Positions 33,185-45,745 of a DNA stretch of 64,000 nt are shown one piece after another (within the stretch, counting starts at the first letter, position 1; each line of letters starts with the position of its first letter). The notes below the pieces were generated by a model. The model was not told where the DNA came from. It saw only the letters and a program-made list of their open reading frames with translations, and did not search any database. A program made the position numbers and the translations under genes. Origin of the DNA: Cynocephalus volans (Eukaryota; Chordata; Mammalia; Dermoptera; Cynocephalidae); assembly GCF_027409185.1 (NCBI RefSeq), contig NC_084469.1:30060293-30124292 (forward strand). Reading direction: 5' to 3'.

Positions 33185-34650
33185 TTTCCAGACTTTGTCA
33201 ATTCCAGGCATTGGTACATGAAGTAATTTAAATTACAGTGTTAATATTACTTTTGGGCAGCATGTTTGATGGAATCAAAGGGAAATGGCTGGGACAATGA
33301 CTTGACATATAGGTCAATGGTTTTTATTTGTAGTTACAGCTATAAACATTCATATGGATTCCTATGATTATTGTAGGAAAAAAATAGGGGAGATCAACTC
33401 CTCTTGCCTAACCTACAGCAGAGAAATAATGAGTTTGATCCATCGCTTAGGTAATACAGAATTTCCTAAAAGTTTACATTTCCTCAGCTCTTCTTTTATA
33501 GCATCCTCTATGGCCCTTATTGGAAATATATAAAAGATCTCATGTCATTTGACCTTACTGAGTTTGCCCAAAGCAATAAAATTAACTTTGTATCCATTAT
33601 TTGAACATAATATTATAGGATTCACGTTGTATTCATTTAACACAATGTTATTAAGTAGTAACTATGTGCCTGCTTTTTCTAAGTGCTGGAAATACAGCAA
33701 TGAACAAAACAGATTCCAAACCTTCACATTATGGTAGGAGGAGACAGGAAATAAATAAATTTACATAATATTTTCACTGGACAAACTTGAAAATTCTCTA
33801 AGTGAAATATCTTTATTCCTTTCATTATTTGGTCATTCACTCATACATAATATTTATATTCACTTGTAATCAAATCCTTTTTGGTTACAAAGAAGATAAT
33901 TGTGAAACAGTAGGGTGTTATAGGGTCCCAGAAAGCATTAAAAGGTGAATACCATCATCTTCCAACATTCATGGACAAATTCTTGGCAATGTGAATTATC
34001 TAGAGAAGATAACAATTTTATATTTATAATGGCAGTTAAAAAGAGTAAATGATAAAACAACTTGCGCATTTGTTCTAAGATGCACTCAATCCACCTCTTC
34101 AAAACATTATCCTATTTGGAAATAAGAGATTTATGAACAATCATTTATGCTACTAATAATTTGAAAAACTTTTATGATTTTCTTAGAAATAGATTCAAAT
34201 CATACATATGGAGTTCCTTAGTAGGTATTTAGTGACCTGCTGGATTGACTCTCGGTGTATTGGGGGATTATCACCTATATAATCAGGACTAGGCACCAGA
34301 GTCAAAGCCTCATCTTCCCTGGACCATGCTGGAGAAACATGGTCAAATCATTTTCAATACTGCTCTTTTTTATTTATACGTTATTTGGCAATCAAGTTTT
34401 TTTCTTTGTAGCTTTATTTTATGATATAGTTAATTAAACGAGCACTTTTTGTATTAATTAAATCGGAATCTTTATTCCTTTTAACTGCAATAAGTGTGTT
34501 GATGGCTGCCACTTTAGTAAGTTTTTACAGAGAGTCTTATGATTGTTAGAAACAGTCTAGTTTAATCACCTATGCAGTAAGAATAAAACATCTCAGGTAA
34601 ACAAAGTCTTTAAAAATGTTTTAAAAGATTTTAAGGATAGGTACATAATA
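33185..34650. other. Segment present only in duplication copy 1
   Basis: No gene. About 33640-33770 is the reverse of an L2 3' end ('aactatgtgcctgctttttctaagtgctggaaatacagcaatgaac'). The rest is AT-rich and unassigned. In copy 2 the flanks are joined directly near 53165-53200. Confidence 0.6.
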
Positions 34651-34742
34651 TGCAATCTGATTATCTTTAATCATTATCAGATTATATTTTAGACAAATAT
34701 TTTCATTCTTTTATTCCATGTCTACCAATACATATTGGATGG

Positions 34743-34871
34743 TCTTTCTTTTCTTCCCTCTTCCTTCCTTTCTCTTTCTTTCTTTCTTCCTTCCTTCCTT
34801 CCCCCCTCCTTCCCTCCCCCCCCCATTTCTTTCTCTCTTTTGCAGCTGGCCGGTACAGGGATCGAGCCCTG
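34743..34871 (-). mobile_element. tRNA-like SINE 3' part, copy 1 only
   Basis: On the minus strand, CAGGGCTCGATCCCTGTACC and GGCCAGCTGC (34841-34871) are the B-box end of a CYN-like unit. A long purine-rich tail ((GGAA)n/(GAAA)n, 34743-34840) has replaced the poly(A). Copy 2 of the duplication is uninterrupted at the matching place (about 53265-53290). Only a weak TGGATG repeat is visible at the edges. Confidence 0.7.
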
Positions 34872-35029
34872 AATGGATGAACTTTACATGATGAAGATTG
34901 TGTAGACACCGTAGTATGTTAAGACAGCTCCTGCCCTCAGAGGATTGCAAGCCTAGTGGGGGTGATTTAACATAATAGTCCAGTGAAAACTGACATGTGA
35001 ATAGTGACTCAAAGCATGAACTCTTACAA

Positions 35030-35180
35030 TCCACACTCTGTGACACAGGGAGGGCAGAAATTATTATTCCTAATATGTAGAGGTGGAAGTCAAGGCTCAG
35101 AATTTTCTAACTTGACTCTGCTAGTCAATCAAATAGCTGGGACATGAACCCAATATTCCTGTGCTGCCACTTTGCCAAAA
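35030..35180 (-). repeat. MIR SINE (duplication copy 1)
   Basis: Reverse MIR text: 'agaaattattattcctaatatg', 'caaggctcagaattttctaact', 'aatagctgggacatgaacccaatattcctgtgctgccactttgcc'. The same MIR is at 53440-53570. Confidence 0.65.
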
Positions 35181-35358
35181 GGAGCAGAAGTATGTTGAAA
35201 GTGATAATTTCAGTAAGAATTCTTATCAAAATGTTACAAAATTTCTGAGAAGAGAGATTTCAGGCTGAAAAGACCAAAGGTGGTTTCTTGGATGGAATGA
35301 CATTGGGGGTGGATTTTCAGGTGTGTGTTGCAGTCTCCAGTGTATGTCCTCACATGGG

Positions 35359-36288
35359 TTATGAGAAGATTCTCTTGCTGAAGAGTTTCCGCAGGGCAGC
35401 CTTCATGTCCCGGTTTCTCAGACTATAGATGAAAGGATTTAACATCGGGGTCACTGCGATGTACATTACAGTTATCACTGCATCCTTTAGGCTATAAGTT
35501 GTGAGAGGGCGGAAGTACATGCCCATGACTGTCCCGTAGTACAAAGAGACAACTGTGAGGTGGGAACCACAGGTGGAGAAGGCTTTGAGCACACCCTTAG
35601 TGGATGGAACCCGTAAGACTGTGGAAAAGACCCGAACATAGGAGATAATGATGAATAGCAATGGCATGCAGAAAACACTAACCCCGAGGTACATCATCTT
35701 CACATTAAAGTGGATGTCAGAACAGGACAGCTTGAGCAAAGGGGTAATGTCACAGTAGAAGTTGGTCACTTTTTGGTTGCCACAAAAGGACAGACTAGCT
35801 GTGAGCACAGTGTGGGGGAGGGCATTTGCATTTCCAATCACCCAAGATGCAATAACTAGCAGAACACAAGATTTTGGACTCATGACTGTTGTGTAGTGAA
35901 GTGGGCGGCTGATGGCCACAGCACGATCATATGCCATCACAGCCAAAATGTAGCTGTCTGTGTTACCCAAGGCTATCATAAAATACATCTGTGTTAGGCA
36001 TCCCCCAAAGGAGATGGACTTGCTACCCAAGAGATGGTTAGCCAGCATCTTAGGGATGGTTACAGATGAGAAGAAGACGTCCACCAAGGAGAGGTTGGCG
36101 AGGAAAAAATACATGGGGTTGTGAAGGCCAACGTCAGAGTGAATGGCCCAGATGATGAGCAGGTTTCCAATCAATGTGACGGGGTAAATGACCAGGAAGA
36201 GGATGAAGAAGAAATATTCTTGTTCCTGCTCACCAGTAACTCCCAGGAGGATGAATTCCAGGGTAGAGGACTGGTTTTCTTTTCTCAT
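35359..36288 (-). CDS. OR1A1-like: Olfactory receptor, OR1A1-like, intact (copy 1)
   Basis: An odorant GPCR of 309 residues, the length I recall for human OR1A1 and OR1A2. Signatures: sequon N5-Q-S; GN (41-42); [10 protein letters not shown] (58-67); C97 and C179; MAYDRAVAIS (118-127, the OR1A variant of the usual YVAIC motif); SY (216-217); KAFSTCGSHL (235-244); PMLNPFIY (281-288); a basic C-terminus. The ATG is preceded on the minus strand by CTCTCCCCTTTCATGCTGAAG, a likely 3' splice site, 5 nt before the ATG. It ends in TAA. By hand count it differs from the 53762 copy at about 40 of 309 residues (about 87% identical). No break. Expected to signal through Golf in olfactory neurons. Which human OR1A is the true orthologue cannot be settled by eye. 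Confidence 0.93.
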   Translation of the reverse strand: MRKENQSSTLEFILLGVTGEQEQEYFFFILFLVIYPVTLIGNLLIIWAIHSDVGLHNPMYFFLANLSLVDVFFSSVTIPKMLANHLLGSKSISFGGCLTQMYFMIALGNTDSYILAVMAYDRAVAISRPLHYTTVMSPKSCVLLVIASWVIGNANALPHTVLTASLSFCGNQKVTNFYCDITPLLKLSCSDIHFNVKMMYLGVSVFCMPLLFIIISYVRVFSTVLRVPSTKGVLKAFSTCGSHLTVVSLYYGTVMGMYFRPLTTYSLKDAVITVMYIAVTPMLNPFIYSLRNRDMKAALRKLFSKRIFS

Positions 36289-37629
36289 GGCTTCTTCAGC
36301 ATGAAAGGGGAGAGGAATTCAGAATTATTAGTGAAGTTACTGTGTTTAAGTATTTTCCTTATCCATCAGTTTTGACTCAAGGGATCAGGTGTCTCTCCAC
36401 CTGAGTTTATAAAATACCCAATATTTTAGGGGAAAAATCTCTGTTGGTCAACGGGACTAATTGTCATCCACCCTCTGGACACTTATGCTTAAGAAGTGAG
36501 CAATCTGTCAATGAGAGATGCACAACCTCCTTGTTCCCAGCACCACCACCCACACACTTAGGGGTTAATCATTTAACAGAAAAGTTAATATTTTATAGTC
36601 TAGACACTTTGTTAGCTTCTTACAGAAGTCAAAAATATGTGAACAATACAGTTTATTCATCTATTCATTCAACATCTAAGACATAGTCTCTGCTCTCAAG
36701 GACCTCATAATTTGATGGAGAAGCCAGATTCACACTAATTTTATTAATATGATAATGAAGGGCTGTATTTGGGAGTTCTTGACAAAATACTCTTGCACAA
36801 AAGGTCTGTTAGTAGAAGGATTATCCTGGAAATAGAAATTATTCCATTGAACAATCTCAGGATGATCCTATATCCCAGGAGATAATAGGTATCTACAGTC
36901 ATATGGAAGATTGTAAATCACAAGGACCACTAGATTTAGGTCCTACCAAGACAAGGTTAGTGAATTTTCTCCCCAAGCCTTCCATTTTCAGAGTAGACTT
37001 TCACCACCTCCTTCGATAGGTTTTATGTCTTTGGCAAATGCTCAAATATATGTAATCACAATGATTTTCTCTTCAGTCTCCTCTCCCTGTTTTTAATTAT
37101 TTCTTTTGTTGACTGTGCATCTTCATAGCTAGGCTTTAACCACTAACTGGAATAAACTCTTATGTCTATATCTGTAGGCTTGCACCCTTCCCCCCAGATT
37201 TCTATGCTCAATCATCCTGTCAACATTTCTTACCAAAACCCATACAGTGCACATCCAAACTAGGTTGATTCTAAGGTTTTTTTGGGGGTGGAAAACCATA
37301 TCCTACTTATTTTTATCTCCTCCAGACAGATTATTATAGAGTGTTGCTCATTACATACACTAATAAGTTTTTACTCACTATTTCTTGAGTCAAGTCCAGG
37401 TTTATTTCTTGTGTTCTCTCACAAGCACAATCACCTAGTTTATTCCTCATGTCTACAACTGATCTTGTTGATTCTTCATTTAAAGCAATTATTACATTAC
37501 TCAGCTTTTCTACTTAATGTCTGAGTGTTTAGCTTAGACCATCTTCTTTTCTACCTGAAATACTGTAATGCTCCCTTAACTGCTTGACTACAGATTCCCT
37601 CCTCTTTGACCCATCTTGCACTCTAAGGC
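36289..37629. other. 5' flank or intron of OR1A copy 1
   Basis: No gene. Mostly unassigned sequence aligned with 54692-56085 in copy 2. About 36640-36720 could be a short reversed L2 tail. Confidence 0.45.
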
Positions 37630-37990
37630 ATACTAATAATGGCAGAGATTACTAGCTGCTTAGTCGAATCCATGTTGTACTCTTCTTCCTGGGTACTCAG
37701 GTAGACTACATTTTCCAGCTTCACTTGCAGTGAGGTGTAGACATGTGACTAAGGTCTAGATAATCCACTTATGCGTTTTAGTTGTGGGCTTCTCCACACT
37801 CTCCCTTGTGCCAGTTGGATGTGAATGGCAAGGAAGGTGAATGGGAGATGGAGTCACATGGTGGGATGAGCCTGTGTCCCTAGTTCTCCATATCCAGAAG
37901 AGCCACCCACCACCAAAAATACCCACTGAGACTCTTACATAGGAGAGAAATAAACTTTTATTCAGCTTAAGCCATTTCAGATTTGTGGTC
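37630..37990 (+). repeat. Unnamed LTR/MaLR-like repeat (copy 1)
   Basis: Text such as 'agactacattttccagcttcacttgcagtgaggtgtagacatgtgac' and 'gagagaaataaacttttattcagcttaagccattt' belongs to a common mammalian repeat of LTR-like layout with an AATAAA near its end. I cannot name it. The homologous copy is at 56090-56470. Confidence 0.45.
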
Positions 37991-38699
37991 AATTTGTTAC
38001 ACTAGCCCAAGATATCATAGATAATTCACTAATTTTTCTAAAGAGATCTCGTCTCAAAAATTAATTAAATCTATAATTAACTTATTCTCCAATTTTCAGT
38101 GTCTTTTATAGTACATGTGTGAATTTAATGCTAGGCATGGGGGATGTACATCTAATTATCTTTATAATTTCTGCACATAAAGAAATTTGGTTTTCTTTCT
38201 TAAGATGCCCTTCCCCTTTTCACACAGAATCATAACACCTCAGGTTTCAAAGGGTTCAGTAAACCAAGGAGGGCTGAGACTACGGTTAGCTCATGTGGTA
38301 TGACAGTGTAAAATTCCAGAGGAGGATTCTGGGCAACATGGCATAGTAAACTGATATTGACATGTCCCACTCCTATTATAACACATAGAAATTATACATC
38401 AATATAAAAGTAAAATAACAACAACAAAAACAAAACACATAATCAAACCTAAAAGAAAGAAATGGAAGTATTTTGGTATGAGGAAAAAAACAAAACAAAT
38501 CTCAGAGCAAGAATTGTAAGCCATAGCTGATGCTGTGGTGGTCCCTTGGGGTTTCCAATCAGGAATTAGGCCGTAAAGGCAAGAGTATGGGATGTTTATG
38601 TCCCTCTTGTGCAGGAAATGTGGCTGCAGAATCATGTGAAGCAGGGAGATTACTAGAACCTTTGTAAAAAAACACTTGAGGTGTTGCCCTATTTGTGAA

Positions 38700-40640
38700 A
38701 AGAGCACTAGAAAGAATTCTGAATTCTTTAATTTCTTAATTAAATTAATTTAATTCCTTATTTCTAATAAGAATTAGAAAGGAAAGAGCAAAAGGATACA
38801 ATTCATAGAAAATATGATTGTCTACAAAGAAAACCCAAGAGAATCTCTAGATAAACTAAGAGATTTTAGCAAGGTTCTTTAAGCCAATATTTAAAAAATC
38901 AATACTGTTCCTATACCCAAGTAATATTAAATTAGAAAATAAAATTTAAAAAGACGTCTCATTCAAAATAGCAATAGAAAGTTTTGAGAAATCTAGAAAT
39001 AACTGTAACAAAAAAGGTCCAAAATAGATTTATTATTAAAAATTAATAAACTTTAGTGAAGGACGAAAAAAGAAATCTAAAAAAATGGGGAGATAAATAA
39101 TGGAAAGAAAGTCTCAATGTTGTAAAAATGTCAATTCTTTCCTAATTAATTTCCAAATTCAGTGCAATCTCAATCGAAATACCACAGGTTTATATATAGA
39201 ATTTAGCAAAGTGATCCAAAAATTCATGTAGGATATAATAATGGGCCAAGAAGAACTAAGACAATTTGAGGAAAGAAACTGAGAGAGAAGGAATTGTCCC
39301 ATTGGGTATAAAAATGATTTGTTGTGTTAATTAAAATATTAGAGTAGTACTGGTATACAGACTGACAAGCAGATCAACAACAGACTAGAGATTTTAGACA
39401 CAGATTAAGCATTTATTAGAAGGTGGTATATGACATGGATTGGTTTAGAAATAGGCAGGGAAAAAATAGATTGGCTATTTAGTAAGAGTCCTGGGACAAC
39501 TGGTTACCTATATATGGAAAATAATATAGAAAAACATTTCTTAAGGGATTAATTGTGAAAAGCAAAGCTTCAAGAAATTAGAGGAAAATAAAAGAAAATA
39601 TGCGCATGATATTAGGGTTGGAATTGATTTCTTAAACAAGGCACAAAATGCATAAAACATAAGAAATACTGTAAATGTTGACTACCTTCAAACCTTTGTA
39701 TGAAAAGACATCATGAACAAAGGGGAAAGACAAGTCTTAGGCAAGAAGGAAGTATCTTCTATACATATATTTAATAAAGGATTAGTAATCAGAACACAGA
39801 GGAATCCTACACACTAATAAGAAATGCACCAAAAATACAGGAGGAAAAAACGGGCAACAGACTTAAATAGGCAAGTCACAGAGCAGAAACTGGCATGGTC
39901 AATAAGCAAAAGAAAAGATCTTTAAATTTAAAACAAAATTCAATTAAATATCCTTCATCTTCATTTTATTATTTATAAAATATAAAACTCTGACAATTTC
40001 AAGTGTTGGAAAGGAATAGAGAACTTAGTATTAGCATTTGGAAAAAGTTATCCCACATCTAGGAAAACTGAAATTTATACACCTCTGACCCAGCAATTCC
40101 ACTTTCTGATTAAGCCCTGAGGGAAACTCCAGCACATGGTTCAAGACATGCACAAGGATGTGTACGGTCATATGGGAAACTTAGAAATGATCTGCCCATA
40201 AAGGAACAAATAAGTAAATTGTGCTTTTTTCTCATTAATGAATTCTGTGCAACAGATAAATAAATGAATTCATATGGATAACTTTAAAAATAATGTGATA
40301 AAAGCAAGTTGCTGGAAGACATATGGCACATCACAAGATATATGTCAATTTTAACACATAAAATAACACACACATATGTAGTAAAAGTATAAATCCTGAA
40401 AGGGAGTATATTACCAACAATAGAAGAGTGGTTATCTCTGGAGTGAGAGGGAGGGATAAAGATAAGATTTTGGATGGAAACAAAAAGAGTTTCAAAAGTA
40501 TCTGTAATTAATATGTACTTAGGAAAAATTTGGAGCAAATAAAACCTAATATTCCATTTGTTAAATTTGTATAATGAGTTTTTGTTATGTTATTCTCTGA
40601 GTTGTTCTGATGTTTTGAGAACATCATAATAAATCAATTT
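38700..40640 (+). repeat. Old L1M LINE (copy 1)
   Basis: Plus-orientation ORF2 C-terminal text ('aaaatgtcaattctttcctaatt', 'gacccagcaattccactttctg') and 3' region, with no open frame. It aligns with 57190-59800 in copy 2, so it predates the duplication. Confidence 0.7.
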
Positions 40641-43426
40641 TTAAAAATAAAGATTTTACATGTTTACATGTTGATGATTTGGTCGGAAGTATGGCCATGG
40701 AGCTGGGTTGCTCAACTCCCTGTTTTTCTGGAGGTAGGTGAAGAGGCTGAGAATAAATAGCAGTTTATTTACACCGGGAAGAGGGATCCAGGGGCCATAT
40801 GTCATGCCAAGGGAGATGGGTTCAATACAAGAATGATTCAGTTTAAAGGAAGCAAAACTGAAAGTGGATCGAGTAGGGATAGATTCTAACAATCTTTTGC
40901 TAACACTATTTAATTGCCAAGTGCTACCCTCTCCCCCAGGTTATTCATTCTGTGTACACCTGCTCTCTGGCCAGTGGTGACTTCTAGCTTCTTAGCCTCT
41001 TTACTGCATCTCAGGTAACCAGCCCAATTATTGCACTTTCATCTCTCCCTCCTAAAAAATGGGATAATCATGCACACTTCCAAAAGATGTCAGTCCTCAG
41101 ACAATCTGTTCATACTTTCACTTCCCTATTAGAGGGTGGCCAAAGGACAGTGGAGAAATCACACAAACTTGGGACTAGAATTCATGATGCTCAAGTCCAC
41201 TTGGACGTGCACACTCTTCAGCAAACCTCCCTGTCTTCATTATCATGGAAGTGCATCAAAACCTTTGCCACTTTTTCTCCCAAGACTCATAAGGAAAGTC
41301 TACTTGCATCTAATATGCTCTCACCCTTATTCTCCTCTGTCTCCTTAGCTATTTTGCTCCATCATTTTTTTTCAATTGCTGCATTTTCTCTCTCCAATAT
41401 CTACCACAACACCAGCTCTATCCCATTAACCGGCAAACATATTGTAAGCTCTTTAGTCATTCAATGAATCTTCCTCAATCTTGTAACATTTTCTAGCAAT
41501 GCCTCTTTTTCTTATCTCTGTTATTCCTTCCTGAATCAGGCTTGTTTATAGAGACTCTGTTTACCAGACTGAAAAAGACATGTATAATATGCAAATGTGA
41601 TTGGGTGTATGTCATTAAATCGCTCACTCTCTACCCATTAATTAATCGATGACATCCAAGTTCCTTATCATGGAGAAAACCTCAGGCAAAAAGTTACCCT
41701 CAGTGAACGGTAACCTCAGGCAAAAATGTGTTATATATCTTTATCAGGAGCTGAAGGTACAGTGCAGGCCAGGGAGTAGGAAGAAATCAGCCTGGAAAAG
41801 AAGTTGATTTATATTGTGGAGGATTTTGATCCAATGCGAGGACTTTATTCATCAGGTACTAAGAATTACTAGAGTAGATGTGGGTTCCACTAACCCTTTC
41901 TGGAAATAGAGATATGCAGCCTTTTGTTTAATGTAAACACAGATATTTGAGCATATACACTAAATGACTAACGAATGTAACAACGTTTTGACCGACAGTC
42001 TGGTGCAAGGACAACCACAAGGTGATAGAAAAAGGAGTTCAAGAATGTAAGAGTTGCATCAGAAAAGGAAATTGTTGGTATGATCAGTGTGGGATCTGAA
42101 GAAACAGGGAACCAGAGGAGAGAGGTTTCTGAGCTTAGCGGGACTTGAGAATAGAGATCCACAGTGCTGGATATTAGAGTGTTGTCACAGGGAAAGATGA
42201 TTTCTATGGAAACCCAGGAGAAAGAGGTAAAAAGACCTTATACTAGAAGGGAGAGAAGTCAAGAATGCTAGAGGCATAGTTAGAGCCTTGAGTTCAGTGG
42301 AAAAAAAATCAGAGTCTCAAACATTGCTGCACCATTAGTATCCACTTTCCTGGACAGTATTTGTGTCCTGAGATATCAGTCACATGAGTGTGATGGTGCT
42401 AAGGGCAATTTTTCAGAGACAGAATAGGCCAAATACTTCCCCTTGTCGTCTGGGGGCAATAGACAAGGCCAAAGACTCATTCCTCTAATGTTTACAGATT
42501 TCTCTAATAGTTCAACTCTCTGGTGGTTTACACCATAATTAGGTGAAGCAGCCTGTCAGAATGCACCATTGGATGTAGGCATGAAAGGTGTCTTTGTAGC
42601 TCCTTTCTAAGACAATGCGCTTGGATGAGTATATGTGCACACAACATACGCTACACACACTGTATTACTTCAAATACTGTAGACAGAGCTTAGGAAGTAG
42701 ATCAAGCTCAGAATTGAAATCAGCAAATTAGAATTGCTCCTTCCTGATCCTTTGCTCATGGACAAGAGCCTAAGGAGAAGCGTGGTCACAGGAGAAGCTT
42801 TTCTCTACCTTTTGTCCATCAGATCTTGAGAAGTTAGGTTCTGGAGTTCAGCCAAGCTTTGTGCTTTAGCTCCATTACCTCTCTGTGTGACTTTTGGCAA
42901 TTCATTTCAACTGATAAATAACATCTGATAAAATGATGTAATAATTCTACTTCGTCTGATTAAATAACATAATAATCTCCTTACCTCTTGGGGTTTTGTG
43001 AGGTTCAAAGGAAACAATGTGTAGTGCAGTTGCTGGCTGTCTACCCCTTGATGCTGCTGCCATGCAGACTTTCTTCTCATGTATAAGCCCCTACCTGTGG
43101 CGTCAGTTCAGATGCTGTCAAATGGGGTCCTCATCCTGTGGCCTTCACTTGTCTTCCACAAATAGGAAGTTTACAGCCAGCTGGTCTAGCCCCTGCTAGC
43201 GTTCATTTTTGGAGGCAGACATGCTGGAGGGTGGGTTCCTGGTCTTCAGTTGCTGAGGTGGAGAAGACAAGACTGGTATGGTTTGGAAAGAGGAGCCTCG
43301 AGTTTCCAAACCATGGAGGAGAAGAGGCAGAAAGAATTGTCTTGGATGGATCCTGAAGACAGAGTCTAGTTTCCTCAAGGAAGCAGGGTGAGTCCCAGAA
43401 CAGAGAAAATTGGGAATTAGTCACCA
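40641..43426. other. Distal upstream region of OR1A copy 1
   Basis: No recognised gene. It aligns with about 59801-62753 in copy 2. 43203-43502 holds a minus-strand frame whose ATG is matched in copy 2 (see its own entry). Confidence 0.45.
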
Positions 43427-43502
43427 GGTTATAAAGTCTCCTGAAATATAACTCTCCCAGGTCTTCATTCAGGCCAAAGTCAGAGTAATTGTTGAGACTC
43501 AT
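43203..43502 (-). other. Unrecognised 99-codon frame, paired with one in copy 2
   Basis: Begins MSLNNYSDFGLNEDLGELYF. The equivalent frame in duplication copy 2 (62368-62829) begins MSLNNYSDFGLNKDLRESCF. Both stay in register until a shared HVC(L/P)QK, where copy 1 has TGA and copy 2 continues. No domain recognised, low complexity absent. It overlaps the candidate promoter, so it may simply be open by chance. Confidence 0.2.
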
Positions 43503-43702
43503 TCGCACTCCTCCCACTATGCTCTGAGGGGACAGAGTGGCTCTCAAGAGTCATCTTTCCCTGAGGAAGAATGAATGAGAGGGTTTCCTGAAGAGTGTGT
43601 CTCCAGGGTTCATGCTCTGGTCTGACCTATTCCAATCTGCTTGTTGAGATGTGACCTCGTCCCCTCTGTTGTTCAGCACAAACTCGAAACCACTCCTTGG
43701 GA
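43427..43702 (-). promoter_or_regulatory. Candidate distal OR1A promoter module (copy 1)
   Basis: Read toward the OR gene: an O/E(EBF)-like CTCCTTGGGA at 43693-43702, a homeodomain-type TAATTG (plus-strand sense) at 43486-43491, and a TATA-like CTTTATAAC (complement of 43428-43436). O/E plus homeodomain sites are the known signature of OR promoters. The TATA-to-O/E spacing is the same (264 bp) in copy 2. It lies about 7 kb upstream of the coding exon, plausible for an OR with a long first intron. Short motifs occur by chance, so this is a hypothesis. Confidence 0.3.
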
Positions 43703-43921
43703 GCTAGAAAGACTACGATACAATTGAGCTCCTCGTCTTTCTTATAGCCCATGCCTAAGCCTTTCTGGGGTTAAGTGTGGCAAAGAAAAAGAATTATATT
43801 TCATCTTTTCTCTAGGATTTGATTGAGGGCTTGGGTGGAAATTATACTTTCTTTAATCTAACATGCTAAAAACAGGTCTCCAAATTTTTTAGGTTCCAAG
43901 AGATGGAGAGGGCCTAGATGT

Positions 43922-44289
43922 TGCAATGACAATGGGAGTGCAAATATCTCTCTCAGATCTTGATTTCAATTCTTTTGGATAAAAACCAAGAAATGAGTTT
44001 GCTGGATCATATATGGTAGTTCTATTTTTAAGTTTTTGAGGAATTTCCATACTGTTTTTCACAATGGCTGTACCAATTTACATTCCTAATAGCCCCCTTG
44101 ATGAACATCAGTTGACTACATATGTGTGGATTGATTTCTGGGCTCTCCACTCTGTCCCATTGGTCTATATGTTTGTCATCATGCAAGTAATATCCTCTTC
44201 ATTACTTTAGCTTTGTAATATACTTTAAAATCAGAAAGTCTGACGTCTCTAGATTTTTTCTTCTTTCACAAGATTGTTTTGGCTACTCA
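43922..44289 (-). repeat. L1 ORF2 fragment, left part of interrupted L1
   Basis: The plus strand reads the reverse of ORF2 ('ggatcatatatggtagttctatttttaag', 'gaatttccatactgtttttcac'). It is interrupted at 44289 by the LTR insertion and resumes at 45746. Confidence 0.8.
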
Positions 44290-45745
44290 TGTGCTGGAGT
44301 CCAGCTCCAGCTGGTTCTTGGAGCCCAAGAAGGATGTGTGGAGTCGGCGAAAAGAAAAAAGGAAGAAGACGGACCAAGGATGTCTAGTGCATCAGTGGAT
44401 GAGGAACAAAGGCCGTTCTCCTTTATTTATACCATGTCTATCCTCTAATTACATAAAGCAAACATTTTTCATCAAGTTAATATTAAACTATGAACATAAA
44501 ATAGGTCAATACAGTATTTAAATCACTCCTTTTTGATTATAGTGAATCATAACTTTTTAAGGAACTACATGTCATTATTTATAAATCATTATCTTTAGGA
44601 AAGTACATGTCATTCTTTAAAAAGTGACGAAAGTAGTGAGTTACCTCAACCGATTGTCTTCAGTCAGTCACAGATCATAATCTCCCAGAAAAGTCCATAT
44701 CATTCTTCAAAGTGAAACAAACTTAACCAGCAAGCAAGAGTTTCAAACTGAGGTCTGTGGTCAGTGGCCAGAGTTCTCCCGGTTGGCAGCACAAACGGTT
44801 TTTAAGTAAAACATTTAACCCTTACAACATATGATTTACATATCCATCACCTATTTTGATGTTAATTTTTTATCTTAATCAACTAAAGGCAACAATTATT
44901 TAAAAAGCACATCCTTTTATAATATGAATTTAGCTATTTGTGTAAAATGATTCTTTGTTTAAAAATTTTTGAACAACTTAAAAGCCCAAACCTAACTGAT
45001 TTTTTCATAAACAAAACTTTAATTTTTTTGCTCATATTTAATCTTATCATATTATATATTTGTCCTCTATATATGGCCCTGTATAAGAAAGAGGGGGTCT
45101 ATCAGCTCGTACATGTAGCATGCCATTTTTTCCTCCAAGAGCCCACCAAGACTTTTAATATTTAACCAACACAATTGTCGTCTCTGTCAGTGAAAACCAA
45201 ATCCATGCATGGTAAAATAATGACCCGAGCAACTTGTACCTTGGCTAACTTTACAGGTACTTATTGTTATTTTACTTTGCTCCACCGCCCCATCTGTCCA
45301 TCCGTATAGGAAGGCTTCTTGGCTTCTTTGTACCTTCTTTTCGGAACAATAGTTAGAACAAATCATGGACCCAGGTGTACTTTTCAATATTTTTACCTGG
45401 GTTTCATTAATCAAATCAAACTTGTTTTTATTAACTCAGAGGTTTCCCAAAAGGCCAGTTTCGTTAACCAAGAAAAATGTAATTTCATTTGTATCATTAT
45501 TAAAGGGTACAACTGCCACCTCACACCAGATGCACAAGAGCATAAACATTCCCATGAAACATCTAATTATTTCCAGGGGGGTTGATGAGCACATGCAATC
45601 TAGAGAACACCGGAATAGGGATTTTCAGGAAAACTTCCCCAGGACCCCTTGCCACACATACGGAGATTCTCCGCAGCTCTGCTGAATGGAGAACCGTTCT
45701 CCTTACATTCCCACGCCGGAGTCCATGGGCGCATGGCTTCCGACA
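44290..45745 (-). mobile_element. Probable long solo LTR of an endogenous retrovirus
   Basis: A 1456-bp block splits an L1 cleanly and is bounded by CTCA on both sides (44286-44289, 45746-45749). It starts TGTGCTGGAG and ends CCGACA, the TG...CA ends of LTRs. On the minus strand a TATAAATAAAGG motif (complement of about 44420-44433) lies about 130 bp from the 3' end, as expected for the U3/R region. No gag, pol or env frame is present. It is long for a solo LTR, so a collapsed LTR-internal-LTR form is possible, but I see no repeated ends. Confidence 0.55.

Larger units (their letters stand above)
32890..43921. repeat. Tandem segmental duplication, copy 1
   Basis: Collinear with 52785-63250. 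Shared landmarks in the same order: an unassigned repeat (32895-33170 vs 52785-53165), a MIR, an OR1A gene, 5' flank, an LTR-like repeat (37630 vs 56090), an old L1 (38700 vs 57190), an intergenic block, and the segment with the candidate promoter, ending at TAGATGTT (43914-43921 vs 63243-63250). Copy 1 alone has about 1.45 kb at 33185-34650 and a SINE at 34743-34871. Divergence is visible throughout, so the duplication is not recent. Confidence 0.88.
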
